DNA of 64,000 bases from Solibacillus sp040273735 (GTDB lineage Bacteria > Bacillota > Bacilli > Bacillales_A > Planococcaceae): the NCBI RefSeq assembly GCF_040273735.1, contig NZ_JBELZM010000007.1, forward strand, positions 105,800-169,799, written 5' to 3'. Positions within the stretch are counted from its first letter, which is position 1; every line of letters starts with the position of its first letter. Shown here piece by piece: positions 21,194 to 31,012 of this stretch. Both the position numbers and the translations under genes were made by a program. Below the pieces are notes generated by a model. That model was not told the DNA's origin and did no database searches. It saw nothing but the letters and a program-made list of their open reading frames with translations.

Positions 21194-23025
21194 TCCCAAT
21201 CCCCCGCTTCATCCAATTCATATGGCAATGTGAAGAATATCGTAGTACCCTGGCCTTCCTCACTTTCTGCCCAAATTTTCCCGCCGTGTGCTTCAATCAT
21301 TTCACGAGCAATTGCAAGACCTAAACCTGTTCCACCCATCGACCTTGCTCTTGCTCGGTCTACACGATAGAAGCGATCGAAAATTCGCGTCACATTTTCT
21401 TTCGGAATTCCCATACCATCATCTGAAATCATAACGCGAATCATATTATCATGAACGGTAAAACCAAAACGAATATTGCCGCCATCCGGAGAATATTTCA
21501 ATGCATTTGAAATAATATTATCGATTACCTGTGTAAGCTTATCGGTATCAATATCAACAAAATAGCTCTTTTCTGGAAGCAAACGGACAAATTCTACATT
21601 CTGTGACTTCGACATTTCAAAACGGTCGATAATTTGCGTGAAAAACTTATTAAATTCAACAAACTCCAGATTCAGTTCATATTCCTGGCTGTCCATTTTT
21701 GATAATTGAAGCAAATCATTTACAAGGCGGATCATACGCTCTGTTTCAGTTTGCGTAACGTTTAAAAATGTCGGCGCTATATTTTCATCTTTCCATGCAC
21801 CTTCTGCAAGTGCTTCTAAATAACTACGCATCGTCGTTAACGGCGTACGCAATTCATGGGAAACATTCGCAACAAATTCACGACGCTCCATATCAATTTT
21901 TTCCTGTTCGGTAATATCATGCAATACCGTAATCAGACCATTTACAAAACCTGTTTCCTTTTGAATTACAGAAAAGTTTGCACGTAACACATACGGTGCA
22001 TCATTCATACTAAAATCAAGATTCACAGGATCTTTCATATGAATCAAGTCTTCAAAACTATACTCCTGGTCTAAGCGTAATACCGATGCAATCGGGCGGT
22101 TTAAAGTTGTTTCACGTGAATCATGAAGCAATTCCAATGCCGGATCATTAATCAATATAATTTTCCCTTTGCGGTCTGTGGCTATTACACCATCTGTCAT
22201 GTTACTAAGTACACTTGCCAGCTTTCGGCGTTCAGCCTCTGTCGTAGATTGTGCTTCCTGCAGACGATTGGTCAAATGATTGAAGGCAATGGCTAACTGT
22301 CCTATTTCATCTGTTCCGTATACACGCACTTTTCTTGCATAATTTCCTTTTGACATTGCCTGCGCCTGTTTTCGCATATCGGAAATAGGGCGAGTAATGG
22401 TCCGCGCAACTAAAATTCCTAATATAATGGTAATAGCAAGCGATACTGCAATACCTGCCGCAAAAATCCGGTTAATTTCATTTAGTTGCTCGTATACCTT
22501 TTCAATATTCGATTGAACGTAAATAACGCCTTTCAAATCCTCTTTAGATCCTACATTATCCATAATAGGAACAGCTAATATCCATATGCGCTGTCCTGTA
22601 TCCCGATCCAATGAAATCTTATCCAACAGTGTTTCGGAAGACGCGGCCTGTTGTATAATTTCTTCATTTATACGCTGACCAACAATTGTCTGGTCATCTT
22701 CGGAAGTAGCCAATATACGGTCGTGACGGTCCACTACATTGATTTTGTTAATATCTTCTGTAGAAAACCCCTGCAGAATGGGTTTTAAACTATCCTCTAT
22801 CGTAGGAGGGGTATTTTCATCGCGCACTTTTAACATTTCTTCACGCACACTATAATGCACAAGCTCTATTCTTTGGCGAATCGAATCTTGAAAATTCGTT
22901 TTTAAATTCGTCTCCAGCTGCTTTGAAAAATAAATGCCTATAATTTGAAGGGCAATAATAATCAATAGGACATAAATCAATACAAGCTTTACATGGATGG
23001 ACTTAAAAAAGCTCACTTTTTGCAT
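21190..23025 (-). CDS. walK: Essential cell-wall sensor kinase WalK
   Basis: This 611-residue histidine kinase has two membrane helices (about 12-32 and 183-203) bracketing an extracytoplasmic PDC/Cache-type domain, then HAMP (ARTITRPISDMRKQA), PAS (about 265-370), the phospho-acceptor box FVANVSHELRTPLTTMRSYL and an ATPase domain with DDGMGIPKE and GGTGLGLAIAREM. It senses cell-wall synthesis and phosphorylates WalR to adjust peptidoglycan hydrolases. A parS-like 16-mer lies within the PAS coding region (22108). Confidence 0.98.
   Translation of the reverse strand: MQKVSFFKSIHVKLVLIYVLLIIIALQIIGIYFSKQLETNLKTNFQDSIRQRIELVHYSVREEMLKVRDENTPPTIEDSLKPILQGFSTEDINKINVVDRHDRILATSEDDQTIVGQRINEEIIQQAASSETLLDKISLDRDTGQRIWILAVPIMDNVGSKEDLKGVIYVQSNIEKVYEQLNEINRIFAAGIAVSLAITIILGILVARTITRPISDMRKQAQAMSKGNYARKVRVYGTDEIGQLAIAFNHLTNRLQEAQSTTEAERRKLASVLSNMTDGVIATDRKGKIILINDPALELLHDSRETTLNRPIASVLRLDQEYSFEDLIHMKDPVNLDFSMNDAPYVLRANFSVIQKETGFVNGLITVLHDITEQEKIDMERREFVANVSHELRTPLTTMRSYLEALAEGAWKDENIAPTFLNVTQTETERMIRLVNDLLQLSKMDSQEYELNLEFVEFNKFFTQIIDRFEMSKSQNVEFVRLLPEKSYFVDIDTDKLTQVIDNIISNALKYSPDGGNIRFGFTVHDNMIRVMISDDGMGIPKENVTRIFDRFYRVDRARARSMGGTGLGLAIAREMIEAHGGKIWAESEEGQGTTIFFTLPYELDEAGDWE
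22108..22123 (-). promoter_or_regulatory. parS-like ParB binding site in walK
   Basis: TGATTCACGTGAAACA on the minus strand matches the consensus TGTTNCACGTGAAACA at all but one defined position. It encodes the residues DSRET. Confidence 0.6.
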
Positions 23026-23030
23026 GTATT

Positions 23031-23741
23031 TTACTCCTGTTCAGGGTTTCGTAAGTAATAGCCTACTCCTCGTCTCGTAACAATCCATAAAGGATGACTT
23101 GGATTATCTTCAATTTTTTCACGTAAACGGCGGATTGTTACGTCCACTGTTCGTACATCACCGAAATAATCGTAACCCCATACTGTTTGCAGCAAATGCT
23201 CACGCGTCATTACTTGACCAATATGTTTTGCTAAATAATGTAGTAATTCAAATTCGCGGTGTGTTAATTCAATTGACTCGTCACGCTTTAATACTAAATA
23301 GGCATCTGGCTGGATCGTTAAAGAGCCTACTACAATATCATTCGTTTCAGCCTGTGCTTCTTCTATTTGAGCTGGCACATTTAATCTGCGCATATTAGCT
23401 TTTACACGGGCGATTAATTCACGTGTACTGAACGGCTTTGTTACATAATCGTCAGCACCCATTTCCAGTCCTAGCACTTTATCGATTTCCGACCCTTTTG
23501 CCGTTAGCATAATAATTGGGAAATCATATTTTTTACGCACTTCACGACATACTTCCATACCGTCACGTTTAGGTAGCATAATATCCAGCAACATTAAATC
23601 AGGCTGTTCCTCTTCTACTCTTTGAAGCGCTTCGTCCCCATCGTATGCACAAATGACGCGATAACCTTCTTTTATTAAATTAAACTGCAGAATGTCTGCA
23701 ATAGGTTTTTCATCGTCTACAACTAATATCGTTTTATCCAT
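23031..23741 (-). CDS. walR: Essential response regulator WalR
   Basis: This 236-residue OmpR-family regulator has a receiver domain with the acidic pocket VVDDEKP, the phospho-acceptor Asp in LMLLDIMLP (about residue 53) and Lys in YVTKPFSTREL, then a winged-helix DNA-binding domain (TREHLLQTVWGYDYFGDVRTVD). It activates autolysin and wall-remodelling genes. I use the second of two adjacent ATG codons (MDKTILVVDDE), better spaced from GAGGA. It heads the operon, five bases ahead of walK. Confidence 0.98.
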   Translation of the reverse strand: MDKTILVVDDEKPIADILQFNLIKEGYRVICAYDGDEALQRVEEEQPDLMLLDIMLPKRDGMEVCREVRKKYDFPIIMLTAKGSEIDKVLGLEMGADDYVTKPFSTRELIARVKANMRRLNVPAQIEEAQAETNDIVVGSLTIQPDAYLVLKRDESIELTHREFELLHYLAKHIGQVMTREHLLQTVWGYDYFGDVRTVDVTIRRLREKIEDNPSHPLWIVTRRGVGYYLRNPEQE

Positions 23742-23802
23742 CATCTAATTCCTCTTTTCTCATAAATTCTCTATATAATTATGAAATGTTATCTTTATTT
23801 TT

Positions 23803-23830
23803 ACTATAACTACTCTATCATGCTTTGCAA
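23803..23830 (-). promoter_or_regulatory. Candidate promoter of the wal operon
   Basis: TTGCAA, 16 bp, TATAGT on the minus strand, about 60 bases ahead of walR. Confidence 0.5.
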
Positions 23831-23863
23831 TTTGGTGCATTATACAGCTATACTGCTATGATT

Positions 23864-23877
23864 ATTTTCCGGGAAAT
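23864..23877. promoter_or_regulatory. Noc binding site (NBS) match
   Basis: ATTTTCCGGGAAAT differs by one base from the palindromic NBS consensus ATTTCCCGGGAAAT recognised by Noc, which is encoded at 45.3 kb. It lies just upstream of the walR promoter. Confidence 0.5.
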
Positions 23878-23947
23878 ATTCCACCCATATAAGAATAGTT
23901 TTTGAACTTTTTCCATTCAGGTAACTTGAGGACCATATTATAGAAAA

Positions 23948-23974
23948 AGCAGTCCAATTCTGTGTTGGACTGCT
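23948..23974 (-). terminator. Terminator of the M23 peptidase gene
   Basis: Stem AGCAGTCCAA/TTGGACTGCT with a 7-nt loop, followed by TTTTTCT on the minus strand, five bases after the stop codon. Confidence 0.9.
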
Positions 23975-23979
23975 AAAAA

Positions 23980-25449
23980 TTAATCTAAATATGATAATGG
24001 ATTTACTTCTTTACCGTTTTTATGAACTTCGAAATGTAAATGTGTGCCTGTTGAACGTCCTGTTGAACCCATTTGTCCTAAAGCGGAACCTTGTTCTACT
24101 ATTTGTCCAACCTGTACATCGATGCGAGATAGATGAGCATATAACGTTTCAAAACCGTTTTTATGGTTAATCACTACATAATTTCCGTATGTTGCATGTT
24201 TGCCTGCAGTTTTGACAACACCGTTATCTGAAGCTTTTATCGTATAGTTTGTTGGTCGGGCAATATCAATTCCGTAGTGGTAACGTCCCCAACGCTCTCC
24301 CATATTACTTGATATATAGCCTCCAACTGCCGGCCAAGCAAAAGTACCTGTTCCAACAGAAGGGATTACTTTAGTTCCGACAACGACAACACGGTCTTCC
24401 GGCTCTGCTACTACATCTGCCTCTGATTGTATTCTTTCCGTTCGGACACCATTCTCTTCAGTAATTAAGTAGGAAACTTCTTTTTTGCCCTTTTCGCCTT
24501 CCTGTTTAACTACTTTTTTACCTTTAAGCATCGTTTCATCTTCTTTGACGATTTTAGCAAAGTCGATTTCCTCTACTTTTTTCTTTTCATAAACTGCCTT
24601 TACTGTAACAAATGGCTTTTGTACAGTTACATTGACTTGTTCGCCAATTTGAAGGACAGTGTCTGCTTTAAGCGTAGGGTTGATTTTTAATAATTCTGCA
24701 GTTGTTAAATCATGTGCTTTTGCAATTGAACCTAACACATCTCCTGCTTTTACAGTGTATACTTCTTGCTCCAATGCACCCGTTTGTAAAAGTTGTACCG
24801 CTTTTTTGGCAGAAACAATATTTGCCGGCTCGGCTAACACTTCATCCCCTGTAATCGGAGTGGATAATGTAAGATCGACCAGGCGTGTTTCATCCTTTTG
24901 TAATTCGGGTACAGAACCTTTAGTTGCATTGTTTTGCAATTCTTTTAAATCGTTTTGTGTTACAAATTGAAGCTTTAATCCGTCAATTACAGCTTCAAGC
25001 TCTTCTCTATCCTTCACTGATGCAACGACTGTTTCCCCCACTTCTAGTGAGTAGGCTTTTGCCTGAACAGTTATTGCCTCTTGAAGGTTTTTTAATGTCT
25101 GCTCTTCATTAGCTTCGACTGTAAATACTTGTTCTGGTATAAGTGAGATATCAGCGCCTGCGTCAATTGTTAAGTCTTCATATTGCTCGCTTGCCTCTTG
25201 CTCTTTTTGTTCTACAATCTCATTTACTGTCGCTTCATCTGCAACGGAACCTACGTATGTATCAGCTACATAAACGTGGAAAACTTTAGCGAATTTTTCT
25301 TTATCTGTTTCATTCGCGAAACCTGTATTGAATGTCACTGTAGAAACAAGCAAGGCAAATAAGGTAGCCATTTTTAGTTTACTATTATGACGATTCATTA
25401 GACTTAGATTAGATTTTTTTAAGTCTACCTTGTTTCCTTTTGAACTCAT
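23980..25449 (-). CDS. Secreted M23 metallopeptidase with LysM and G5 domains
   Basis: This 489-residue wall hydrolase candidate has a basic N-terminus and a signal peptide (about 25-46, KMATLFALLVSTVTFNTGFA), a helical YocH-like region, a LysM peptidoglycan-binding domain near 230-280 (YTVKAGDVLGSIAKAHDL), a G5 domain (about 285-360) and a C-terminal peptidase M23 domain with zinc ligands in HYGIDIA and HLHFEVH. It likely cleaves peptide cross-links. Its place just upstream of walRK and a WalR-like box 125 bases upstream suggest WalR control. ATG behind AAAGGAG. Confidence 0.9.
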   Translation of the reverse strand: MSSKGNKVDLKKSNLSLMNRHNSKLKMATLFALLVSTVTFNTGFANETDKEKFAKVFHVYVADTYVGSVADEATVNEIVEQKEQEASEQYEDLTIDAGADISLIPEQVFTVEANEEQTLKNLQEAITVQAKAYSLEVGETVVASVKDREELEAVIDGLKLQFVTQNDLKELQNNATKGSVPELQKDETRLVDLTLSTPITGDEVLAEPANIVSAKKAVQLLQTGALEQEVYTVKAGDVLGSIAKAHDLTTAELLKINPTLKADTVLQIGEQVNVTVQKPFVTVKAVYEKKKVEEIDFAKIVKEDETMLKGKKVVKQEGEKGKKEVSYLITEENGVRTERIQSEADVVAEPEDRVVVVGTKVIPSVGTGTFAWPAVGGYISSNMGERWGRYHYGIDIARPTNYTIKASDNGVVKTAGKHATYGNYVVINHKNGFETLYAHLSRIDVQVGQIVEQGSALGQMGSTGRSTGTHLHFEVHKNGKEVNPLSYLD

Positions 25450-25575
25450 GATAAAGCTCCTTTCGACTAGATCTGTTCTATAAAAATGATGTATTTTTAA
25501 TAACTAGCAATGGCTAAAAACACACTTTGCTAATGTACCATATTTCTCATTTCAAATGAACCGGGTCAGTCTTTT

Positions 25576-25592
25576 TGTAATGTAATTGTATT
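25576..25592 (+). promoter_or_regulatory. Possible WalR binding site upstream of the M23 gene
   Basis: TGTAAT, 5 bp, TGTATT resembles the WalR direct repeat TGTWAH-N5-TGTWAH with one mismatch in the second half. It lies on the opposite strand to the gene. Confidence 0.3.
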
Positions 25593-25686
25593 ATTTTCTA
25601 AAAGAATGTTACATTTTTAGTAGGTAAAATAGTCCATCACCCCTCCTTATATCCATTTATAGTTTTTCTTAGTAATAAAAAAAGCA

Positions 25687-25713
25687 TATTAAAAGTCGGC
25701 TAGACTTTTAATA
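25687..25713 (-). terminator. Terminator of purA
   Basis: Perfect stem TATTAAAAGTC/GACTTTTAATA with a 5-nt loop, then TGCTTTTTTT on the minus strand. Confidence 0.9.
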
Positions 25714-25733
25714 CACTTCTATAACTTCAATAA

Positions 25734-27020
25734 TCATTTCCAAATTTCATTTACGATATTTGTTTGCTCACGTGAAGGGCCGACTGAGAAAGTCATCAAT
25801 GAAATACCTGTAAGCTCAACAATGCGCTGTACATATTTTTTCGCATTAGCAGGCAGCTCATCAAATGTCCGAACGTTTGTCACATCTTCTGACCAACCTG
25901 GAAGTTCTTCATAGACAGGTTTACACTGTTCAATGATTTCCAAGTTTGCCGGGTATTCTGTAATCTGTTCTCCGTTATACTCATAAGCTGTACAAATTTT
26001 AACCGTTTCAAGACCTGATAAAACATCAATAGAATTTAAAGCTAAATCCGTTATTCCCGAAACTCGGCGTGAATGACGAACAACAACCGTGTCAAACCAT
26101 CCAACACGACGCGGGCGACCTGTTGTTGTACCATATTCACGGCCTACTTCCCGAATTTGCTGGCCAATTTCATCATGAAGTTCAGATGGAAATGGACCAT
26201 CCCCAACACGGGATGTATATGCTTTACAAACACCAACAACACGTTCTACAGCTGTTGGACCAACACCTGATCCGATTGCTATACCGCCTGCAACTGGATT
26301 TGAAGAAGTTACATACGGATAGGTTCCTTGATCGACATCAAGCATAATCCCTTGTGCCCCCTCAAACAGCACCTTACCGCCTTCATCAATAACATCATTC
26401 AGCACTTTCGAAGTATCCGTTACATATTGGGCAATTTCTTGACCGTAAGCGTAGTATTCTTCGAATATATCATCAAACTGTAAGCCTTCCACTTCATAAA
26501 ATTTAGTAAATAAGCGATTTTTTAAAGTTAAATTTGCGCGTAACTTTTTTTCAAATGTTTCTTTATCTAATAGGTCTGCTACACGGATCCCGATTCGGGC
26601 AACTTTATCTTGGTAGCATGGACCAATTCCTTTTGCTGTCGTTCCTATTTTTTCATCACCACGTGCCTGTTCCTCTGCAATATCCTGATAAATGTGGTAT
26701 GGCAAAATAACATGTGCACGATTGGAAATTCTTAAATTCGATGTATCAATTCCTCTAGCTTGCAGTCCTTTTAATTCCGTTACAATTGACTTTGGATTAA
26801 GAACAACACCATTTCCTATAACCGAAAGTTTATCCGGATAAAAAATTCCTGAAGGGATTAAATGCAATTTATATGTCTCTCCACCGATTTTAATTGTGTG
26901 ACCCGCGTTATCTCCACCAGCATAACGTGCGATTGCATCTGCTCTTTTTGAAAGGAAATCCGTAATTTTACCTTTCCCTTCATCTCCCCATTGCGTACCT
27001 ACTACAACTACAGCTGTCAT
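25734..27020 (-). CDS. purA: Adenylosuccinate synthetase PurA
   Basis: PurA joins IMP and aspartate with GTP to make adenylosuccinate, the first step from IMP to AMP. It has the usual 428 residues. Motifs: GTQWGDEGKGKITD (the P-loop-like glycine loop) at residues 8-21, GDNAGHTI with the catalytic His, and GPTAVERVVGVCKAYTSRVG further on. It starts with ATG at 27020. It is transcribed alone, with its own promoter (27132-27161) and terminator. Confidence 0.98.
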   Translation of the reverse strand: MTAVVVVGTQWGDEGKGKITDFLSKRADAIARYAGGDNAGHTIKIGGETYKLHLIPSGIFYPDKLSVIGNGVVLNPKSIVTELKGLQARGIDTSNLRISNRAHVILPYHIYQDIAEEQARGDEKIGTTAKGIGPCYQDKVARIGIRVADLLDKETFEKKLRANLTLKNRLFTKFYEVEGLQFDDIFEEYYAYGQEIAQYVTDTSKVLNDVIDEGGKVLFEGAQGIMLDVDQGTYPYVTSSNPVAGGIAIGSGVGPTAVERVVGVCKAYTSRVGDGPFPSELHDEIGQQIREVGREYGTTTGRPRRVGWFDTVVVRHSRRVSGITDLALNSIDVLSGLETVKICTAYEYNGEQITEYPANLEIIEQCKPVYEELPGWSEDVTNVRTFDELPANAKKYVQRIVELTGISLMTFSVGPSREQTNIVNEIWK

Positions 27021-27131
27021 CTATGTGCACCTCCGACGAATGATTCACCTAATGACTAAAATTACGTATTAAGTATTTCATTCTTATTCATAAGAATTTA
27101 CCTTTTAATTCCTTAATGATGAAACATGAAC

Positions 27132-27161
27132 ATTTTAACAATTTCAAATCATAAATGTCAA
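27132..27161 (-). promoter_or_regulatory. Promoter of purA
   Basis: TTGACA, 18 bp, TAAAAT on the minus strand, starting directly after the dnaB terminator. The untranslated leader is about 105 bases, without a recognisable riboswitch. Confidence 0.65.
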
Positions 27162-27166
27162 CAAAA

Positions 27167-27208
27167 AACACGAACATCCACATTTAACTTATGTGGAACG
27201 TTCGTGTT
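27167..27208 (-). terminator. Terminator of the yybS-gdpP-rplI-dnaB unit
   Basis: Long stem (AACACGAAC...GTTCGTGTT with inner CCACAT/ATGTGG) followed by TTTTTTG on the minus strand, just after the dnaB stop. Confidence 0.9.
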
Positions 27209-27214
27209 TAAGTG

Positions 27215-28567
27215 TCATTCCTCTCGTGGAGGAGGGGTGAATTCTAAATTCAGGAACTTATTGTACTCTTTACGGAATGCTAAGCTTACCGTGCCTGTTG
27301 GGCCGTTACGCTGTTTTGCAATAATGATTTCGATTATATCTTTACTTTCCGATTCTTTATCGTAGTAATCATCACGGTATAAGAAGGCTACGATATCGGC
27401 ATCCTGCTCGATCGAACCGGATTCACGCAAGTCACTCATCATCGGTCTTTTATCCTGACGCTGCTCTACACCACGCGACAGCTGTGAGAGGGCAATTATA
27501 GGTACCTTTAGTTCACGCGCTAAACCTTTTAAAGAGCGGGAAATTTCCGATACTTCCTGCTGACGGTTTTCCCCTGGTTTACCGCTACCTAAAATAAGCT
27601 GCAAGTAATCGATCATAATCATTCCTAAACCGTTTTCCTTAGCTAACCTTCGGCATTTGGCACGTATATCTGTCATGCGTACACCCGGAGAGTCATCGAT
27701 GTAAATACCGGAATTTGATAAACTTCCCATAGCCATTGTCAGCTTGCTCCAGTCCTCTGTTTCTAAAGCACCTGTACGTAAGCGTTGTGCATCGATATTA
27801 CCCTCTGCACATAACATACGCATGACAAGCTGGTCTGCACCCATTTCAAGAGAGAAAATCGCTACATTTTCACGGGCCTTTACAGCAACACTTTGGGCTA
27901 CGTTTAAGGCAAAGGCTGTTTTCCCTACTGATGGACGGGCTGCCACAATAATTAAATCGTTGCGTTGGAAACCGGCCGTCATCTTGTCCAAATCACGGAA
28001 ACCGGTAGGAATACCTGTCACATCCCCTTCACGTGACTGGAGCTGTTCAATATTATCAAATGTTTGAACGAGTACATCTTTTACGTGCTTAAAGTCGCCC
28101 GCATTTTTACGGTTCGAAACTTCAAGCATTTTCTTTTCGGCTTCTGCTAAAAGAATTTCTACCTCATCTTCGCGCGTATATCCGTCATCCGCAATTTTAG
28201 ATGCAACGCGAATAAGGCGACGTAAAATCGCCTTTTCTTCTACTATCTTTGCATAATGTGCGATATTGGCAGCTGTCGGAACAGCACTCGCCAATTCCGT
28301 AATATAGCTTAATCCGCCGATATCCTCGAGCTCTTTTTTTGCTGATAATTCTTCCGTTACAGTGACAAGATCAATTGCTTTTCCCTGATCGCTCAAGTTC
28401 AGCATCGTTTGGAAAATCTTTTGGTGTGCAATATGATAAAAATCATCTGCTATAACAATTTCAGATGCTGTTATTAGAGCTTGTGGTTCAAGGAAAACGG
28501 CTCCAATGACCGATTGTTCCGCTTCACTATTATGCGGAGGAACACGGTCCATCATGGATTCGTTCAT
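27215..28567 (-). CDS. dnaB: Replicative DNA helicase DnaB (DnaC in B. subtilis)
   Basis: This 450-residue hexameric 5'-3' helicase has an N-terminal DnaB domain (12-115) that meets primase and a RecA-like C-terminal domain with Walker A AARPSVGKTAFALN (near 210), Walker B MIMIDYLQLI and the DnaB motif SLKGLARELKVPIIALSQLSRG. It ends with an acidic EFTPPPREE tail. It starts with ATG at 28567, 12 bases after rplI. It is loaded at the origin by proteins not in this window. Confidence 0.97.
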   Translation of the reverse strand: MNESMMDRVPPHNSEAEQSVIGAVFLEPQALITASEIVIADDFYHIAHQKIFQTMLNLSDQGKAIDLVTVTEELSAKKELEDIGGLSYITELASAVPTAANIAHYAKIVEEKAILRRLIRVASKIADDGYTREDEVEILLAEAEKKMLEVSNRKNAGDFKHVKDVLVQTFDNIEQLQSREGDVTGIPTGFRDLDKMTAGFQRNDLIIVAARPSVGKTAFALNVAQSVAVKARENVAIFSLEMGADQLVMRMLCAEGNIDAQRLRTGALETEDWSKLTMAMGSLSNSGIYIDDSPGVRMTDIRAKCRRLAKENGLGMIMIDYLQLILGSGKPGENRQQEVSEISRSLKGLARELKVPIIALSQLSRGVEQRQDKRPMMSDLRESGSIEQDADIVAFLYRDDYYDKESESKDIIEIIIAKQRNGPTGTVSLAFRKEYNKFLNLEFTPPPREE

Positions 28568-28579
28568 TGTTGTCGCTCC

Positions 28580-29026
28580 TTATTCTTCAATTACATGTAC
28601 CTTTAAAGTAGCCTTTACATCTTGATGTAACTTCACTGGTACATTGGCATAACCTAATGAACGAAGTCCGTCATTACAATCCATTTTACGTTTATCTACT
28701 TTAAAACCATGTTTCTTTTGTAATGCATCTGCAATTTGTTTTGTAGATACTGAACCAAATAGGCGACCACCTTCACCTGATTTCGCTTTTACTTCTACTG
28801 TAATTGCTTCTAATTCCTCTTTTAAATCTTTTGCTGCCTGCAACTCTGCCGCCGCATTTTTCTCTTCTAAACGCTTTTGACCTTGCAGTTCGCTAATTGC
28901 CTGATTATTGGCTTCTTTTGCATAACCGTTTTTAATTAAAAAGTTACGTGCATAACCTTCTGCTACTTCTTTAATTTCACCTTTTTTTCCTTTACCTTTT
29001 ACGTCTTTTAAAAATACTACTTTCAT
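28580..29026 (-). CDS. rplI: Ribosomal protein L9
   Basis: This 148-residue L9 has the N-terminal RNA-binding domain MKVVFLKDVKGKGKKGEIKE, a long connecting helix (about 40-75) and a C-terminal domain (KSGEGGRLFGSVS). It binds 23S rRNA domain V at the base of L1. Its ATG overlaps the gdpP stop codon (ATGA), so it is coupled to gdpP. Confidence 0.98.
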   Translation of the reverse strand: MKVVFLKDVKGKGKKGEIKEVAEGYARNFLIKNGYAKEANNQAISELQGQKRLEEKNAAAELQAAKDLKEELEAITVEVKAKSGEGGRLFGSVSTKQIADALQKKHGFKVDKRKMDCNDGLRSLGYANVPVKLHQDVKATLKVHVIEE

Positions 29027-30999
29027 GATTCTTTACTCCCTTCGACTACTTCATTAATTGCTTCATATAAATATTTTTTAACCTCATCAATGGATTGTGC
29101 TTCCATTTGGGTAGCGGCATTTGTTAAATGGCCTCCACCGCCAAGCTTTTCCATGACAAGCTGGACATTTACTTCTCCTAATGAACGAGCACTAATGCCA
29201 ATTAGTCCATCATTGCGATGAGCAATGACAAACGAGGCACCGACATCTTTCATTGTTAGTAAAATGTCTGCAGTTTGTGCGATTAATACGGAATCGTATA
29301 CTTTTGAATCTTCACCATTTGCTACTGCAATTCCTGCAAACGGGAATTCTACAGTTTGAATAATTTTTGATCGTGCCACATATGTTTCTACATCTTCTTT
29401 TAACAGACGTTGAATCAGCACGGTATCAGCACCAAATGTACGTAAATATGAAGCGGCTTCAAATGTACGCGCACCTGTTCTTAATGTAAAACTTTTTGTA
29501 TCCACAATAATACCAGACAATAATGCTGTCGCTTCAAGCGGCAATAACTTTTCATTTTGAGGCTGGTATTCCAGCAGCTCCGTAACGAGTTCTGCTGTAG
29601 AGGATGCATATGGCTCCATATATACTAATGTAGGATTATTGATAAATTCTTCCCCACGACGGTGATGGTCAATAACAACCACCTTATCCGTTCTGTTTAG
29701 TATCCGACTATCAATTACCATACTTGGCTTATGTGTATCGACAATAACTACAAGTGATTTTGGAGTTATTTTTGATAAAGCTTCGTCCGGTGTAATAAAG
29801 CGATCGTAAAAATCGGTTTTTTGTTCCAACTCGGTCATTAATCGGTCTACACTTCCGCGTACTTCATCAAAATTGACTACGACAAATCCTTCAATACCAT
29901 TCATCGCAACCATTTTACGAACACCGACAGATGCTCCTATTGAATCCATGTCCGGATTTTTATGGCCCATTACGAAAACGCGGTCACTATCTTGAATTAA
30001 ATCACTCAGTGCATGTGAGATTACACGGGCACGTACTCTTGTGCGCTTTTCAACAGGGTTTGTTTTACCTCCATAAAAGCGTATCTTACCATTGGACTGC
30101 TTAATGGCAACTTGGTCACCGCCACGGCCTAGAACTAGGTCAAGTCCCGACTGCGCTAATTGCCCAAGCTCCACAAGAGATTGAGAGCCTGCTCCAATAC
30201 CGATACTTAATGTTAACGATAAATTTTTCTGCATCAATGTTCGTTCACGGATTACATCTAAAATTGAAAAGCGCTTCTGCTCAAGCTCAGATAAAATTGA
30301 TTCATTTAACACAGCCATGTAACGGTCCGATGCGATTCTTTTAACAAAAATATCATATTGTGCTGCCCATTCATTTATAATCGATGTCATCATCGTATTC
30401 GTTACGCTTTTTGTCTGGTCATCCATGCCCGATGTAAGCTCATCATAATTATCGATAAATAGAATGGCGAGTACTGTCCGGTCCGCCATATATTGCTTTT
30501 CAATCTGAACTTGCTTTGTAATATCGAAGAAATAGAAAAGTTTCTCTTCTTCTTTATAATAAATATGATATTTCCGATCATTGATAGCAATGACCGTTTC
30601 ATTTTTTTGATCTTGATTAACAAGTATAGACAGCTCTTCTGAAATCATTTCCAGTTCATATCCGACTAGCGATTCTTGCTGCAGGACGCGAAGCATAAAC
30701 GGGTTTGCCCATTCCACCGTCATTTCATCATTCATTATCAGGATTCCGAATGGCATTTCCAGAAATGCCTCTTTTCCGACATCCTCCATCCGGTAAGAAA
30801 GTGTTTGGATATGCTTTTCGGTTTCTACATATGTTAATAATTCAACTTTTACCGTGTAGTAAGCAGCTACTGAATAAATAGCTATAAAGGCTATTCCCAC
30901 CCATACATTCCACATCATAATAAGGATAGCTGCTACTGCACCAAGTAAAAATAATACTAATAGTGGATATCGAATTGGTCTTTTACGAAAAATCCCCAT
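29023..30999 (-). CDS. gdpP: Cyclic-di-AMP phosphodiesterase GdpP
   Basis: This 658-residue membrane enzyme hydrolyses c-di-AMP to pApA. Two helices (about 10-50) are followed by a PAS domain, a degenerate GGDEF domain (SIGIGAGSQ) and a DHH-DHHA1 catalytic pair with HKNPDMDSIG, VDTHKPS, IDHHRRGEEF and GGGGHLTNAA. I start at MGIFRKRPIRYP, nine bases behind GAGGAG; a Met two codons earlier is three bases from the site, and the frame to 31050 is longer than the family. It lies 13 bases after yybS. Confidence 0.95.
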   Translation of the reverse strand: MGIFRKRPIRYPLLVLFLLGAVAAILIMMWNVWVGIAFIAIYSVAAYYTVKVELLTYVETEKHIQTLSYRMEDVGKEAFLEMPFGILIMNDEMTVEWANPFMLRVLQQESLVGYELEMISEELSILVNQDQKNETVIAINDRKYHIYYKEEEKLFYFFDITKQVQIEKQYMADRTVLAILFIDNYDELTSGMDDQTKSVTNTMMTSIINEWAAQYDIFVKRIASDRYMAVLNESILSELEQKRFSILDVIRERTLMQKNLSLTLSIGIGAGSQSLVELGQLAQSGLDLVLGRGGDQVAIKQSNGKIRFYGGKTNPVEKRTRVRARVISHALSDLIQDSDRVFVMGHKNPDMDSIGASVGVRKMVAMNGIEGFVVVNFDEVRGSVDRLMTELEQKTDFYDRFITPDEALSKITPKSLVVIVDTHKPSMVIDSRILNRTDKVVVIDHHRRGEEFINNPTLVYMEPYASSTAELVTELLEYQPQNEKLLPLEATALLSGIIVDTKSFTLRTGARTFEAASYLRTFGADTVLIQRLLKEDVETYVARSKIIQTVEFPFAGIAVANGEDSKVYDSVLIAQTADILLTMKDVGASFVIAHRNDGLIGISARSLGEVNVQLVMEKLGGGGHLTNAATQMEAQSIDEVKKYLYEAINEVVEGSKES

Positions 31000-31012
31000 T
31001 CCCATCAGCTCC

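Noticed and set aside
25734..27131. Purine riboswitch ahead of purA
   Set aside because: The leader of about 105 bases lacks the three-way junction motifs of purine aptamers.
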